From: DATMXS01 sp035561355
GTDB lineage: Bacteria > Acidobacteriota > Terriglobia > Bryobacterales > Bryobacteraceae
Direction of reading: 5' to 3'
DNA: 25,717 bases
Assembly: GCA_035561355.1 (NCBI GenBank)
Contig: DATMXS010000471.1
Coordinates: forward strand, 1-25,717
Made by a program: the position numbers and the translations under genes. Under the pieces are notes generated by a model. That model was not told the origin of the DNA. It made no database searches and was given only the letters and a program-made list of their open reading frames with translations. Each line of letters opens with the position of its first letter. Within the stretch, counting starts at the first letter, position 1. Of the stretch, positions 15,328 through 23,054 are shown one piece after another.

Positions 15328-16557
15328 ATGACGACACTCAGCCATTTGGAATGCAGCCAGTGCAAACGCCAGCACAGCCCCGCAGAACGCCATAACCTGT
15401 GCGAGTGCGGCGGCCCGCTGCTGGCCCGCTACGATCTCGAGATGGCACGCCGGAACTGGAACCGCGAGTGGATCCGCACCGGTCCGGACAGCATGTGGCG
15501 TTGGGCGCCGGTGCTGCCGGTCTCTACCCCCGCGTCGATCACCTCCCTCGGTGAGGGAATGACGCCGCTGCTCCGCGCACCGCGTATCGGAGCGGCAATG
15601 GGCGCATCGCAATTGTGGATCAAGGACGAGAGCCAGAATCCGACGGGCACGTTTAAAGCCAGGGGCCTCTCCTGCGCGGTGTCCATGGCCCGCGAACTTG
15701 GAATCGCGCGCCTCGCGATGCCGTCGGCGGGGAACGCGGGGAGTGCGCTGGCGGCGTATGCGGCGGCATCACGACTGGACGCGCGCATCTTCATGCCGGC
15801 GGACACGCCCCTCGCGAACTACATCGAGTGCAAGGCCGCCGGCGCGGATGTCACGCTGGTGGATGGCCTGATCCACGATTGCGGGCGGCGCGTGGCCGAA
15901 CTCGCCGGCAATGACGAGGCGTGGTTCGATATGAGCACGCTGAACGAACCCTACCGCATCGAAGGCACAAAGACGATGGCGTACGAGGTGGCGGAGCAGA
16001 TGAACTGGCGCGCGCCTGACGCGATCATCTACCCGTGCGGCGGCGGCGCAGGGCTCATCGGCATGTGGAAGGCGTTCGAGGAGTTGGAACAGCTCGAATG
16101 GATTCCCGGGGGCCGGCCGAAGATGATCGCGGTGCAGGCTGAGGGTTGCGCGCCCATCGTGCGTGCATTTGAGCGTGGAGTAGCGCAGGCGGACCCCTGG
16201 GAGGACGCCTCCACACTGGCTTCCGGGCTAAGGGTTCCCGAACCGCTCGGCGATATTCTGGTGTTGCGCGCGCTGCGGGAAAGCGGCGGAACGGCGATTG
16301 CAGTGTCGGACCAGGACATGCTGGACGCCGGATTGGAGCTCGCGAGGCACGAAGGCATCCTGCCGTCGCCGGAGGGCGCGGCCTGCATTGCGGCGCTCCG
16401 GCGGCTCTTGGCCGCAGGCGTGCTCGCGGCCGACGAGCGGATTGTCGTCTTCAACACGGGCACGGGCCTGAAGTACCTCGAAGCCTATTCCACCCGTCTG
16501 CCACGCCAGCATTCAGGGGAGCAAGACAAGCTGGGCGGCCTTATCACGCCGCGTTAG
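15328..16557 (+). CDS. thrC: Threonine synthase
   Basis: A PLP enzyme of 409 residues that converts O-phosphohomoserine to threonine. A short N-terminal zinc-ribbon-like segment (C9, C12, C25, C27) precedes the fold-type II core. The PLP lysine is K110 in NPTGTFKARG. The PLP phosphate is held by PSAGNAGSA and by the glycine-rich CGGGAGLIG. SLGEGMTPLL is a threonine synthase signature near the active site, and the C-terminal EGILPSPEGAACIAAL also fits. Cysteate synthase and other close PLP homologues look alike, so the reaction is not absolutely fixed. No other threonine-pathway gene is nearby, and it seems to be a single-gene transcript. Confidence 0.87.
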   Translation: MTTLSHLECSQCKRQHSPAERHNLCECGGPLLARYDLEMARRNWNREWIRTGPDSMWRWAPVLPVSTPASITSLGEGMTPLLRAPRIGAAMGASQLWIKDESQNPTGTFKARGLSCAVSMARELGIARLAMPSAGNAGSALAAYAAASRLDARIFMPADTPLANYIECKAAGADVTLVDGLIHDCGRRVAELAGNDEAWFDMSTLNEPYRIEGTKTMAYEVAEQMNWRAPDAIIYPCGGGAGLIGMWKAFEELEQLEWIPGGRPKMIAVQAEGCAPIVRAFERGVAQADPWEDASTLASGLRVPEPLGDILVLRALRESGGTAIAVSDQDMLDAGLELARHEGILPSPEGAACIAALRRLLAAGVLAADERIVVFNTGTGLKYLEAYSTRLPRQHSGEQDKLGGLITPR

Positions 16558-16571
16558 CCGCAGCTGACAGG

Positions 16572-16577
16572 TACCAT
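16572..16577 (+). promoter_or_regulatory. TANNNT hexamer before the HAD gene
   Basis: TACCAT ends six bases before the GTG at 16584, with AAGAGG between them. It could be a -10 box for a leaderless message, or AGAGG could serve as a short-spaced ribosome site. The choice cannot be made from sequence. Confidence 0.3.
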
Positions 16578-16583
16578 AAGAGG

Positions 16584-17246
16584 GTGCTTCACGATCCCAT
16601 TAACGATGGCAACCCGGATTCAGGCGGGTTCTCCGATGGACGGTACGATGCTGTTCTCTTCGATTTCGATGGCGTCCTGGCGGACACCGAACCGGTCCAC
16701 TTCGCCTGCTGGCGAGAGATCCTGAAGCCCCTCGGGATTACGATCACGTGGGAAAACTACCAGCCGTGCATCGGGATGAGCGAGCGTGAGACGTTAGCGT
16801 ACTTCGGCCGCCTCGCTGACCCGCCGCTCGCCCATGAGGACCTGTGGCCGCTCTATCCGGCGAAGAAAGCGATGTTTCTGGAGAGTGTAATGTCGAACCT
16901 TCCCATCGCCCCCGCCACCCGGGAGTTTGTTAAATCTTTAAACGGCATTGGGCTGGCTGTTGTAAGTTCGAGTGCTACTCCAGAAATCCGTCCCATTCTA
17001 GAGAAAACAGGCCTGATTGGCTCATTCGGCGCATTGGTGTTCGCCGAAGACGTCGGCCGCCACAAGCCGGCGCCGGATCCTTACCTCCTTGCCGCGGAAA
17101 AGCTTGGAGCAGGCAAGCCTCTTGTGGTGGAGGATTCGGAAGCCGGCCTGGCGAGCGGGCGCGCGGCCGGATTCGACGTTCTGCGCGTCACGGATCCAGC
17201 CCTGATGCCCGAGCTTGTCCGCGCAAGGCTGCGCTTCAACCTGTAA
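16584..17246 (+). CDS. HAD-superfamily phosphatase/phosphomutase
   Basis: A 220-residue cytoplasmic enzyme of the beta-phosphoglucomutase/phosphoglycolate phosphatase branch. Motif I is LFDFDGVLADTEPVHF, with nucleophile D27 and acid-base D29. Motif II is in VVSSSAT, motif III the lysine in GRHKPAPDPYL, and motif IV is VVEDSEAGLASGRAAG. An alpha-helical cap lies between motifs I and II. The order and spacing are normal. The GTG at 16584 is the only usable start, and it gives an N-terminal tail of about 20 polar residues before the first strand. The substrate cannot be named; small sugar phosphates are typical. Confidence 0.9.
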   Translation: MLHDPINDGNPDSGGFSDGRYDAVLFDFDGVLADTEPVHFACWREILKPLGITITWENYQPCIGMSERETLAYFGRLADPPLAHEDLWPLYPAKKAMFLESVMSNLPIAPATREFVKSLNGIGLAVVSSSATPEIRPILEKTGLIGSFGALVFAEDVGRHKPAPDPYLLAAEKLGAGKPLVVEDSEAGLASGRAAGFDVLRVTDPALMPELVRARLRFNL

Positions 17247-17325
17247 ACTGTCGTTTCCCCTAATACAAACTCATTATTCCAGATTGATCCTTTCTCCTGT
17301 ATCCTGAGCCACATACGGGGTCCAC

Positions 17326-17333
17326 GGGAGGGG
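17326..17333 (+). promoter_or_regulatory. Ribosome-binding site fixing a TTG start
   Basis: GGGAGGGG sits 3-5 bases before TTG at 17337. The match is strong, and the next in-frame ATG would cut off the first membrane helix, so TTG is taken as the start. Confidence 0.6.
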
Positions 17334-17336
17334 CGC

Positions 17337-20108
17337 TTGCCGCAAACGAAACTGACGCGCTGGGTTCGTCTCGGCTGCATTGCACTGTTGCTCAACAGCG
17401 CCTATATCTGGGCGTTTGCCTCGCCGACCGTGTTCTACATGGGCAACGTTCTGCTGCACCTCGGGCTGGGACTCGCGGTGGCGGCGGGCGCGTTCTGGTT
17501 GCTTCGAAAGCAGCTTGCGGGCTTTCCCGCACTCGCATCCGGCGCTTTCGCTATCTCGTTGGCTTTGGGCATCTATCTGGCAGTTGCGGGTGCGACGCGC
17601 CCCAATCGGTGGGCGTTGTGGCTGCACATCGCGTCGGCACTTGCCGGTGTGCTCGTCGTAGCGGTGCGGCACCGGCGCAACCGGGCCTTCGTAGCGGTCG
17701 CGGCGCTCCTGGTTCTGGCGCCTGCGGCCACTCGCATTTATGCGCGCCTGTTTCCGAACCCCGCGGACCGCATCGCTAATCCGTCTGTCGTCCCGGCGTC
17801 GATGCACGAAGAGGGCGGCGGCCCGAAGTCACCGTTCTTTCCCTCTTCCGCGAAAACGAACGTCGGGGGCATCATCCCGGCGAATTTCTTCATGGATTCC
17901 GCGCGGTGCGGCGAGTGCCACAAAGACATTTTCGACCAGTGGAAAAGCTCGATGCACCACTTCGCGAGTTTGAATAACCAGTTCTACCGGAAATCCATCG
18001 AGTACATGCAGGATGTTGTCGGGACTCAGCCCTCCAAGTGGTGCGCCGGGTGTCACGATCACGCCGTGTTCTTCAACGGCCGTTTCGAAAAGCCCATCTC
18101 GGAGCAGATCGATACCCCAGAGGCGCACGCAGGGCTTGGCTGCGTCTCCTGCCACTCAATCACACACGTGGATTCCACGATGGGGAACGGCGGATTCACC
18201 GTGATGTACCCGCCGCTGCACGAGCTCGCGAACAGCAGCAACAAGTACATCCGCACGATGGACAACTTCCTTACGTACCTCGATCCGGAGCCTCATCGCA
18301 GAATCTTCATGAAGCCGTTCATGCGCGAGCAGGCCAGCGAGTTCTGCTCGACCTGCCACAAGGTGCACCTGGACGTGCCCGTGAATAACTATCGCTGGGC
18401 GCGCGGATTCAACGATTACGACAACTGGCAGGCCTCCGGCGTATCGGGGCAGGGAGCGCGGTCATTCTACTATCCCAAGCAATCGGCAGTGTGCAGCACG
18501 TGCCACATGCCGCTGGTCGAGTCGAAGGATCCGGGGAATCGCGACGGCAAAGTTCATTCCCACCGTTTTGCGGCGGCGAACACCGCGGTGCCGTTCGTGA
18601 ACCAGGACCACGAGCAGTTGAAGGCGGTCGAGGCGTTTTTGAAGTCGGGCTTCATCACCGTGGACATCTTCGCAGCGTCTCCCATTGACGAGAACAACCC
18701 TTCGCCGATGATGCGGCGCACCGGCGAGGGGCCCGCGCTGAGTTCCCAGTTCGCCGTGGGAGAGGAAGCGGAGCAGCCCGCGAACGTGTTCCTGCGCGAC
18801 GTCGGGCAGGTTGCAGCGCCAATCGACAAAGCGGGCACGGTCTTTAAGCCGGGCTCGACGGCCAGGGTGGATGTGGTGGTGCGCACCCGGACCATCGGCC
18901 ACTTCTTCCCGGGCGGGACGGTGGACGGCTTCGACGTCTGGCTCGAGATGCAGGGCCGGGACTCGAACGGGAAAGTGATCTTCTGGAGTGGAGCGGTGGA
19001 AGACGGAGGGCGCGGCCCGGTTGAGAAGGGGGCGCACTTCTATCGGTCCTACCTGCTGGATGCCGAAGGAAACCACATCAACAAGCGGAACGCGTGGTCA
19101 GCGCGGAGCGTGCTGTATGTGCGGCTGATCCCGCCGGGCGCGGCTGACGTGGCCCACTTCCGGGTCAAGATCCCGAAGGATGCCGCCGGCCCGATCACGC
19201 TGACCGCGAAGTTGAATTACCGCAAGTTCTCGCACTACTACACGCAGTTTTCGTTTGCGGGCGTTCCGGAGGGCAAAGACTTCGGTCCAAACCACGACAG
19301 CCGGAAGTTCGACTTTTCCCCCGTGAACATCCCGAAGAACGTATCGAGTCCGATCAAGGGCGAGATACCGAACCTCGCGATCATCACGCTTGCGACCGCT
19401 GAGGCGAAACTCGCGACGGGCGGCGGCCAGACAATATGGAAGCAGGTCGCGACGAAGGCCGAGCGCGAGCGCTGGAACGACTGGGGCATCGGCCTGCTCC
19501 TTCAGGGCGATCTGAAAGGGGCGGAGTATGCCTTCAAGCGCGTAACCGAAGCCGAGCCCGAATACCCCGACGGATGGCTGAACGTCGCGCGCGCGCTGAT
19601 TCAGGAGGGCGAAACCGAGGCCGCGAAGCCGTATATCGAGAAGGCGCTGAAGTTGAATCCGAAGCTCGGCCGCATTCACTTCTTCAAGGCAATGATCGAG
19701 AAGGCGGACGGCGATTACGACGCGGCGCTCAGTTCGCTCGAGACGGTTTCGGCAATGTACCCGCGCGACCGCGTGGTGCTGAACCAGATGGGGCGCATCC
19801 TGTTCCTGAAACGAGAGCACGGTCGCGCGGTGCCGGTGCTGCGGCGCGTCCTGGCCGTGGATCCCGAGGACGTCCAGGCCCACTACAACCTGATGCTCGC
19901 GTACCGCGGAGCGGGCGATCTGGACAAGGCTGCACGCGCGGAGAAGCTGTTCCGGCGTTTCAAGGCAGACGAGGCGTCGCAGGCGATTACGGGCAAGGCG
20001 CGGTTGCTGAGCCCGGAGGACAACAACGAACGCCAGGCCATTCACGACCACGATTCGATTCCTTTGGCGCCGGGCCGCCTCCCGCTCGCCAAGGAGGTGA
20101 AGCGGTGA
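17337..20108 (+). CDS. Membrane-anchored pentaheme cytochrome c-TPR fusion
   Basis: A 923-residue protein with an unusual order of parts. About five hydrophobic helices lie between residues 12 and 131. The exported domain has five CXXCH heme sites: CGECH (191-195), CAGCH (236-240), CVSCH (269-273), CSTCH (337-341) and CSTCH (386-390). Their spacing recalls cytochrome c554/NrfA-like multiheme proteins. A beta-rich region (about 480-700) follows, then four or so TPR units (about 720-880), e.g. PDGWLNVARALIQEGETEAA. The TTG start has a strong GGGAGGGG site. The stop overlaps the next gene (GTGA). It likely passes electrons at the periplasmic face and binds a partner through its TPRs. The individual redox reaction is unknown. 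Confidence 0.85.
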   Translation: MPQTKLTRWVRLGCIALLLNSAYIWAFASPTVFYMGNVLLHLGLGLAVAAGAFWLLRKQLAGFPALASGAFAISLALGIYLAVAGATRPNRWALWLHIASALAGVLVVAVRHRRNRAFVAVAALLVLAPAATRIYARLFPNPADRIANPSVVPASMHEEGGGPKSPFFPSSAKTNVGGIIPANFFMDSARCGECHKDIFDQWKSSMHHFASLNNQFYRKSIEYMQDVVGTQPSKWCAGCHDHAVFFNGRFEKPISEQIDTPEAHAGLGCVSCHSITHVDSTMGNGGFTVMYPPLHELANSSNKYIRTMDNFLTYLDPEPHRRIFMKPFMREQASEFCSTCHKVHLDVPVNNYRWARGFNDYDNWQASGVSGQGARSFYYPKQSAVCSTCHMPLVESKDPGNRDGKVHSHRFAAANTAVPFVNQDHEQLKAVEAFLKSGFITVDIFAASPIDENNPSPMMRRTGEGPALSSQFAVGEEAEQPANVFLRDVGQVAAPIDKAGTVFKPGSTARVDVVVRTRTIGHFFPGGTVDGFDVWLEMQGRDSNGKVIFWSGAVEDGGRGPVEKGAHFYRSYLLDAEGNHINKRNAWSARSVLYVRLIPPGAADVAHFRVKIPKDAAGPITLTAKLNYRKFSHYYTQFSFAGVPEGKDFGPNHDSRKFDFSPVNIPKNVSSPIKGEIPNLAIITLATAEAKLATGGGQTIWKQVATKAERERWNDWGIGLLLQGDLKGAEYAFKRVTEAEPEYPDGWLNVARALIQEGETEAAKPYIEKALKLNPKLGRIHFFKAMIEKADGDYDAALSSLETVSAMYPRDRVVLNQMGRILFLKREHGRAVPVLRRVLAVDPEDVQAHYNLMLAYRGAGDLDKAARAEKLFRRFKADEASQAITGKARLLSPEDNNERQAIHDHDSIPLAPGRLPLAKEVKR

Positions 20109-21748
20109 GAAGCCTGCTCGCGGCGGCGGCACTGGCGGCGGTAGCCGTGTTTGTCCCGGGTACAGGAACCGAGCCGGCGCCGGCCATTCGTTTTACGAAC
20201 GTTACGGCCCAGGCTGGGATCCGGTTCACACATAACAGCGGCAGGGCGGGTAAGAAATACCTTCCCGAGACGATGGGCGCCGGGTGCATCTTTTTCGACG
20301 CGGACGGAGACGGCTGGCCGGATATCTTCCTGGTGAACAGCCGCGACTGGACACCGCGAGGGCGGCGGTCCCTGCCGGCGCTCTACCGCAATAACCGAAA
20401 CGGGACGTTCACGAATGTGACGGCCGCAAGCGGACTCGCCGTCGAATTATACGGGCTCGGCGCGACCGCTGCGGATTATGACAACGACGGCCGGCAGGAT
20501 CTGTATTTGACCGCGCTCGAAGGCGACCGGCTGTTTCACAACGAAGGCAATGGACGCTTTCGCGACGTAACAGCCGTTTCAGGGATCCGCAATGCCGCGT
20601 TCGGGTCGAGCGCCGCATGGGTGGATTACGATCGCGACGGGCGGTTGGATCTCTTCGTCGCGAATTATGTGCAGTGGAACTTGAAGCAGGACCTCTGGTG
20701 CTCGCTCGACGGCGCCACCAAATCGTACTGCACGCCCGAGTCGTACAAGGGAACGTCGTCGAAGCTATACAGGAACATCGGCGAAGGCCGGTTCGCTGAC
20801 GTGACGGAGAAGGCCGGGCTGGCGGACCCGACAAGTAAGGCACTCGGGATCGCGGTGCTCGATTATAACGGCGACGGTTGGCCGGACTTGTTTGTCGCGA
20901 ACGACACGCAGCCGAACAAACTCTATCGCAACAACCGGAACGGCACGTTCACGGATGAGGCACTCACGGCTGGAGTGGCCTACGGGGAAGATGGCGCCGC
21001 GAGGGGGGCAATGGGCGCGGATGCCGCGGATTATGACCGTTCAGGCAGGCCGCACCTGCTGGTAGGCAATTTCTCGAACCAGATGCTCGGGCTGTATCAC
21101 AACGAAGGGCGCGGGCTGTTCGTGGACGAAGCTCCACGTTCCACGGTAGGCCGCGCAAGCCTGCTGACGCTGACGTTCGGCGCTTTCTTCTTCGATTACG
21201 ACCTGGACGGATGGCAGGACATCTTCGCTGCCAACGGCCACATCGAGGAAGAGATCAACCGCGTGCAGCCGAAGGTCCAGTTCCGGCAGCCGCCGCTGAT
21301 TTTCCGCAACTTGGGGAAGGGCCGGTTCGCGGACGTGTCGCGCGCGCTCGGCCCGGACCTGACGCGGCCCGTGGTAGCGCGCGGGGCGGCCTATGCCGAT
21401 TTCGATCGCGACGGGGATCTGGATGTGCTGATCTCGACGAATCACGGTCCGGCGTACCTTTATCGAAACGACGGCGGCAACCGGAACAAGTGGCTCTCCG
21501 TGCGAGTTGTGGGGACAAAATCGAACCGGGACGGCATCGGTTCGGTAGTGCGCATCGAGAGCGCATCCGGGAAGCAGTGGCAGATGGTGAAAACGGGTTC
21601 GAGTTACTGCTCCCAAAGCGACCTGGCGTTAACGTTCGGCCTGGGGCAGGATCCGGTCGTGACAGCAGTAGAAGTAGAGTTTCCGAGCGGAGTGAGGAAG
21701 CGGCTTACGGATGTGCGCCCGAATCAGCAACTGCTGGTGACGGAATAG
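20105..21748 (+). CDS. CRTAC1-type FG-GAP/ASPIC-UnbV protein
   Basis: A 547-residue secreted protein with an N-terminal hydrophobic export signal. It has seven FG-GAP/VCBS-like blades, each with a DxDxDG calcium loop: 65-70, 124-129, 174-179, 253-258, a degenerate DYDRSG at 309-314, 364-369 and 432-437. The C-terminal 80 residues (NKWLSVRVVG onward, about 461-545) form an ASPIC/UnbV domain. A cysteine pair (C199, C209) in the third blade is a common feature of the family. The GTG start overlaps the cytochrome stop, so the two are translated together. The blades suggest a calcium-stabilised beta-propeller; partner and role are unknown. Confidence 0.92.
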   Translation: MRSLLAAAALAAVAVFVPGTGTEPAPAIRFTNVTAQAGIRFTHNSGRAGKKYLPETMGAGCIFFDADGDGWPDIFLVNSRDWTPRGRRSLPALYRNNRNGTFTNVTAASGLAVELYGLGATAADYDNDGRQDLYLTALEGDRLFHNEGNGRFRDVTAVSGIRNAAFGSSAAWVDYDRDGRLDLFVANYVQWNLKQDLWCSLDGATKSYCTPESYKGTSSKLYRNIGEGRFADVTEKAGLADPTSKALGIAVLDYNGDGWPDLFVANDTQPNKLYRNNRNGTFTDEALTAGVAYGEDGAARGAMGADAADYDRSGRPHLLVGNFSNQMLGLYHNEGRGLFVDEAPRSTVGRASLLTLTFGAFFFDYDLDGWQDIFAANGHIEEEINRVQPKVQFRQPPLIFRNLGKGRFADVSRALGPDLTRPVVARGAAYADFDRDGDLDVLISTNHGPAYLYRNDGGNRNKWLSVRVVGTKSNRDGIGSVVRIESASGKQWQMVKTGSSYCSQSDLALTFGLGQDPVVTAVEVEFPSGVRKRLTDVRPNQQLLVTE

Positions 21749-21809
21749 CAGGGGCCTCGTTTCAGGGCGTGAGTCTTCTCGTGGCCCTCCACGCACAGGC
21801 CATTCTCAG

Positions 21810-21821
21810 GGGCTGAAGCCC
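21810..21821. repeat. Short hairpin GGGC-TGAA-GCCC
   Basis: A perfect four-base stem closed by the tetraloop TGAA. It is preceded by CAGG and followed by GAGTTCTTT. It might weakly terminate the upstream operon, but its sequence matches the hairpin style of the downstream array, so it is better read as part of a REP-like family. Confidence 0.55.
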
Positions 21822-21843
21822 GAGTTCTTTGATTGAATCGACC

Positions 21844-22009
21844 GGCACGAATGAAAGTCTTGCCCTGATACAAACCGGCGCGGGCGCACGGCTGCGGCTG
21901 GCACGACTGAAATTGTGCCCTGATACGAACCGGCGCGAGCGCACGGCTGCGACCGGCACGACTGAAATTGTGCCCTGATACGAACCGGCGCGGGCGCACG
22001 GCTGCGGCT
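21844..22009. repeat. Three tandem copies of a 55-56 bp unit
   Basis: Units lie at 21844-21899 (56 bp), 21900-21954 (55 bp) and 21955-22009 (55 bp). The second and third differ at three positions; the first diverges more near its start. Each begins with GGCACGA, then TGAA, then a partly complementary TTGCC or TGTGCC, and continues with CCTGATAC and a GC-rich half. Copies two and three can fold their first 20 bases (21900-21919, 21955-21974) into a seven-pair stem with one G-T pair and a CTGAAA loop. There are no spacers, so this is not a CRISPR array. Confidence 0.9.
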
Positions 22010-22055
22010 GGCGTAACAATTTGACCGAGTAGATGGCCGGGTGGTGTGTGCGGGT

Positions 22056-22079
22056 GCGGCACGAATGAACTCGTGCCGC
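22056..22079. repeat. Nine-base-pair hairpin related to the array
   Basis: GCGGCACGA (22056-22064) and TCGTGCCGC (22071-22079) pair perfectly around ATGAAC. Its head GGCACGAATGAA matches the start of array unit 1. It is followed on the plus strand by GCTCGCTTTTC, so it could also act as a weak terminator for the plus-strand operon. Confidence 0.75.
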
Positions 22080-22089
22080 GCTCGCTTTT

Positions 22090-22113
22090 CCTCTGCGTCT
22101 CCGCGCCTCCGCG
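22090..22113. repeat. Three octamers of YCTCYGCG type
   Basis: CCTCTGCG (22090-22097), TCTCCGCG (22098-22105) and CCTCCGCG (22106-22113), followed by GTGA, lie just beyond the 3' end of the isomerase gene. Arrays of this CTCTGCG-like kind recur in intergenic regions of many unrelated bacteria, to my knowledge with no agreed function. Confidence 0.65.
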
Positions 22114-22130
22114 GTGATCAGGTTTTCGCC

Positions 22131-22994
22131 TTACGCCGAGACAAGGTGTTGCAGGTTCCAGCCGCAGATCACGCTGGCTTGGAATTTATCATTCTGTGGA
22201 CCCGGCCAGTGGGTCTCCAAGCTGGCGTATCCGTTATAGCCGTCGGCAAGCAACGCCGCGATCTGCCCTTTCCAATCCACGCCGCAGCAGCCGACCGGAC
22301 CCCACTCCGGTTTATGGCCATTCATATAGCAATCTTTGACGTGAATGTGCGCGATCCGGTCCGCCTGCAGCTTACCGTATCCCTCAGGGAACGGATTCTC
22401 GCCCGCGACAAACGCGTTCGCCGCGTCCCAGACCACCTTCAGGTTCGGATGCATTACGGCCTTGAGAACGAGTGCCGTTTCCGCCGCGGTCCCAATGTTG
22501 CACGCGTGTTCATTCTCCAGGCCAATGATCAGGTCCTCTTTGGCGGCCAGCGTCGCCAGATCTCCTAGGGTGTTCACAATCCGCTCATGACACTTTTCGG
22601 GCTCGACCGTGCGCCAGTATGTGAACACGCGAATGATGCGGGCTCCGGTCTTGTGCGCGATGTCGAAGGCGCGGCGCGTCAACCGCGGCTGGTCCTCAAA
22701 CGTGTGCTTCGAGCCGAAGATGTCCTTCTGGAACCGCTCGTCCACGTCCGGGGCGTCCGGCAGCACGCACTTGAGAAGCGGCGACGAGAGCGAGATCACA
22801 TCAAGGCCCTGCGCGTTTACGATCCGGCGGGCGCAGGCGACCTCGTCGTCCGTCAGGTCCATGATGTTCTTGCCGAACACCACGCGCAGTTCGGCGCCGC
22901 TCATGCCGATGGCGGCCATCGCTTTCGAGGCGGCTTCAAGATCGACGGGAGAGAACTCGTCGGTAATGGCGGCAGTACGAAGTTTCGGGTTCAT
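22131..22994 (-). CDS. Sugar phosphate isomerase/epimerase, TIM barrel
   Basis: A 287-residue cytoplasmic protein of the xylose isomerase-like TIM-barrel group (AP endonuclease 2 superfamily). Probable divalent-metal ligands fall where expected: E160 in IIGLENEH, D190 in VVWDAANAF, H216 or H218 in AHIHVKDC and E260 in ASLETHW. The first strand TAAITDEFS and the helix with GAELRVV are also family-like. Such enzymes isomerise or epimerise sugars or sugar derivatives; the substrate cannot be named. The ATG at 22994 has no Shine-Dalgarno but a TACAAT box eight bases before it. It lies downstream of the metalloprotease gene with a 60-base gap and a likely promoter of its own. Confidence 0.88.
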   Translation of the reverse strand: MNPKLRTAAITDEFSPVDLEAASKAMAAIGMSGAELRVVFGKNIMDLTDDEVACARRIVNAQGLDVISLSSPLLKCVLPDAPDVDERFQKDIFGSKHTFEDQPRLTRRAFDIAHKTGARIIRVFTYWRTVEPEKCHERIVNTLGDLATLAAKEDLIIGLENEHACNIGTAAETALVLKAVMHPNLKVVWDAANAFVAGENPFPEGYGKLQADRIAHIHVKDCYMNGHKPEWGPVGCCGVDWKGQIAALLADGYNGYASLETHWPGPQNDKFQASVICGWNLQHLVSA

Positions 22995-23002
22995 TCGGTG
23001 CT

Positions 23003-23008
23003 ATTGTA
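23003..23008 (-). promoter_or_regulatory. Possible -10 box for the isomerase gene
   Basis: On the minus strand TACAAT ends eight bases before the ATG at 22992-22994. Transcription from here would begin at or next to the start codon. No -35 or Shine-Dalgarno is seen. Confidence 0.4.
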
Positions 23009-23054
23009 TCGAGCGCACCGCACACCGCGCCCGTTCTGCTCGACGCGGCCGCCA

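Larger units (their letters stand above)
21749..22130. other. Gene-free interval with repeats and hairpins
   Basis: No convincing coding sequence lies between the ASPIC/UnbV gene and the isomerase gene (382 bases, converging). It holds three tandem 55-56 bp repeats, several hairpins with a TGAA apex, and three octamer copies, listed separately. Frames that run through the repeats cannot be genuine, because 55 is not a multiple of three and codon use is poor. Confidence 0.8.

Noticed and set aside
19436..20104. Upstream extension of the ASPIC/UnbV frame.
   Set aside because: This part lies inside the TPR region of the preceding gene; the GTG at 20105 is followed at once by a signal peptide.
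21844..22009. CRISPR array.
   Set aside because: The units abut with no variable spacers, there are only three of them, and no cas gene is present.
21724..22062. Minus-strand 112-codon open frame through the tandem repeats.
   Set aside because: The repeat length is not a multiple of three, and the product only mirrors the repeats (VSGHNFSRA and the like).
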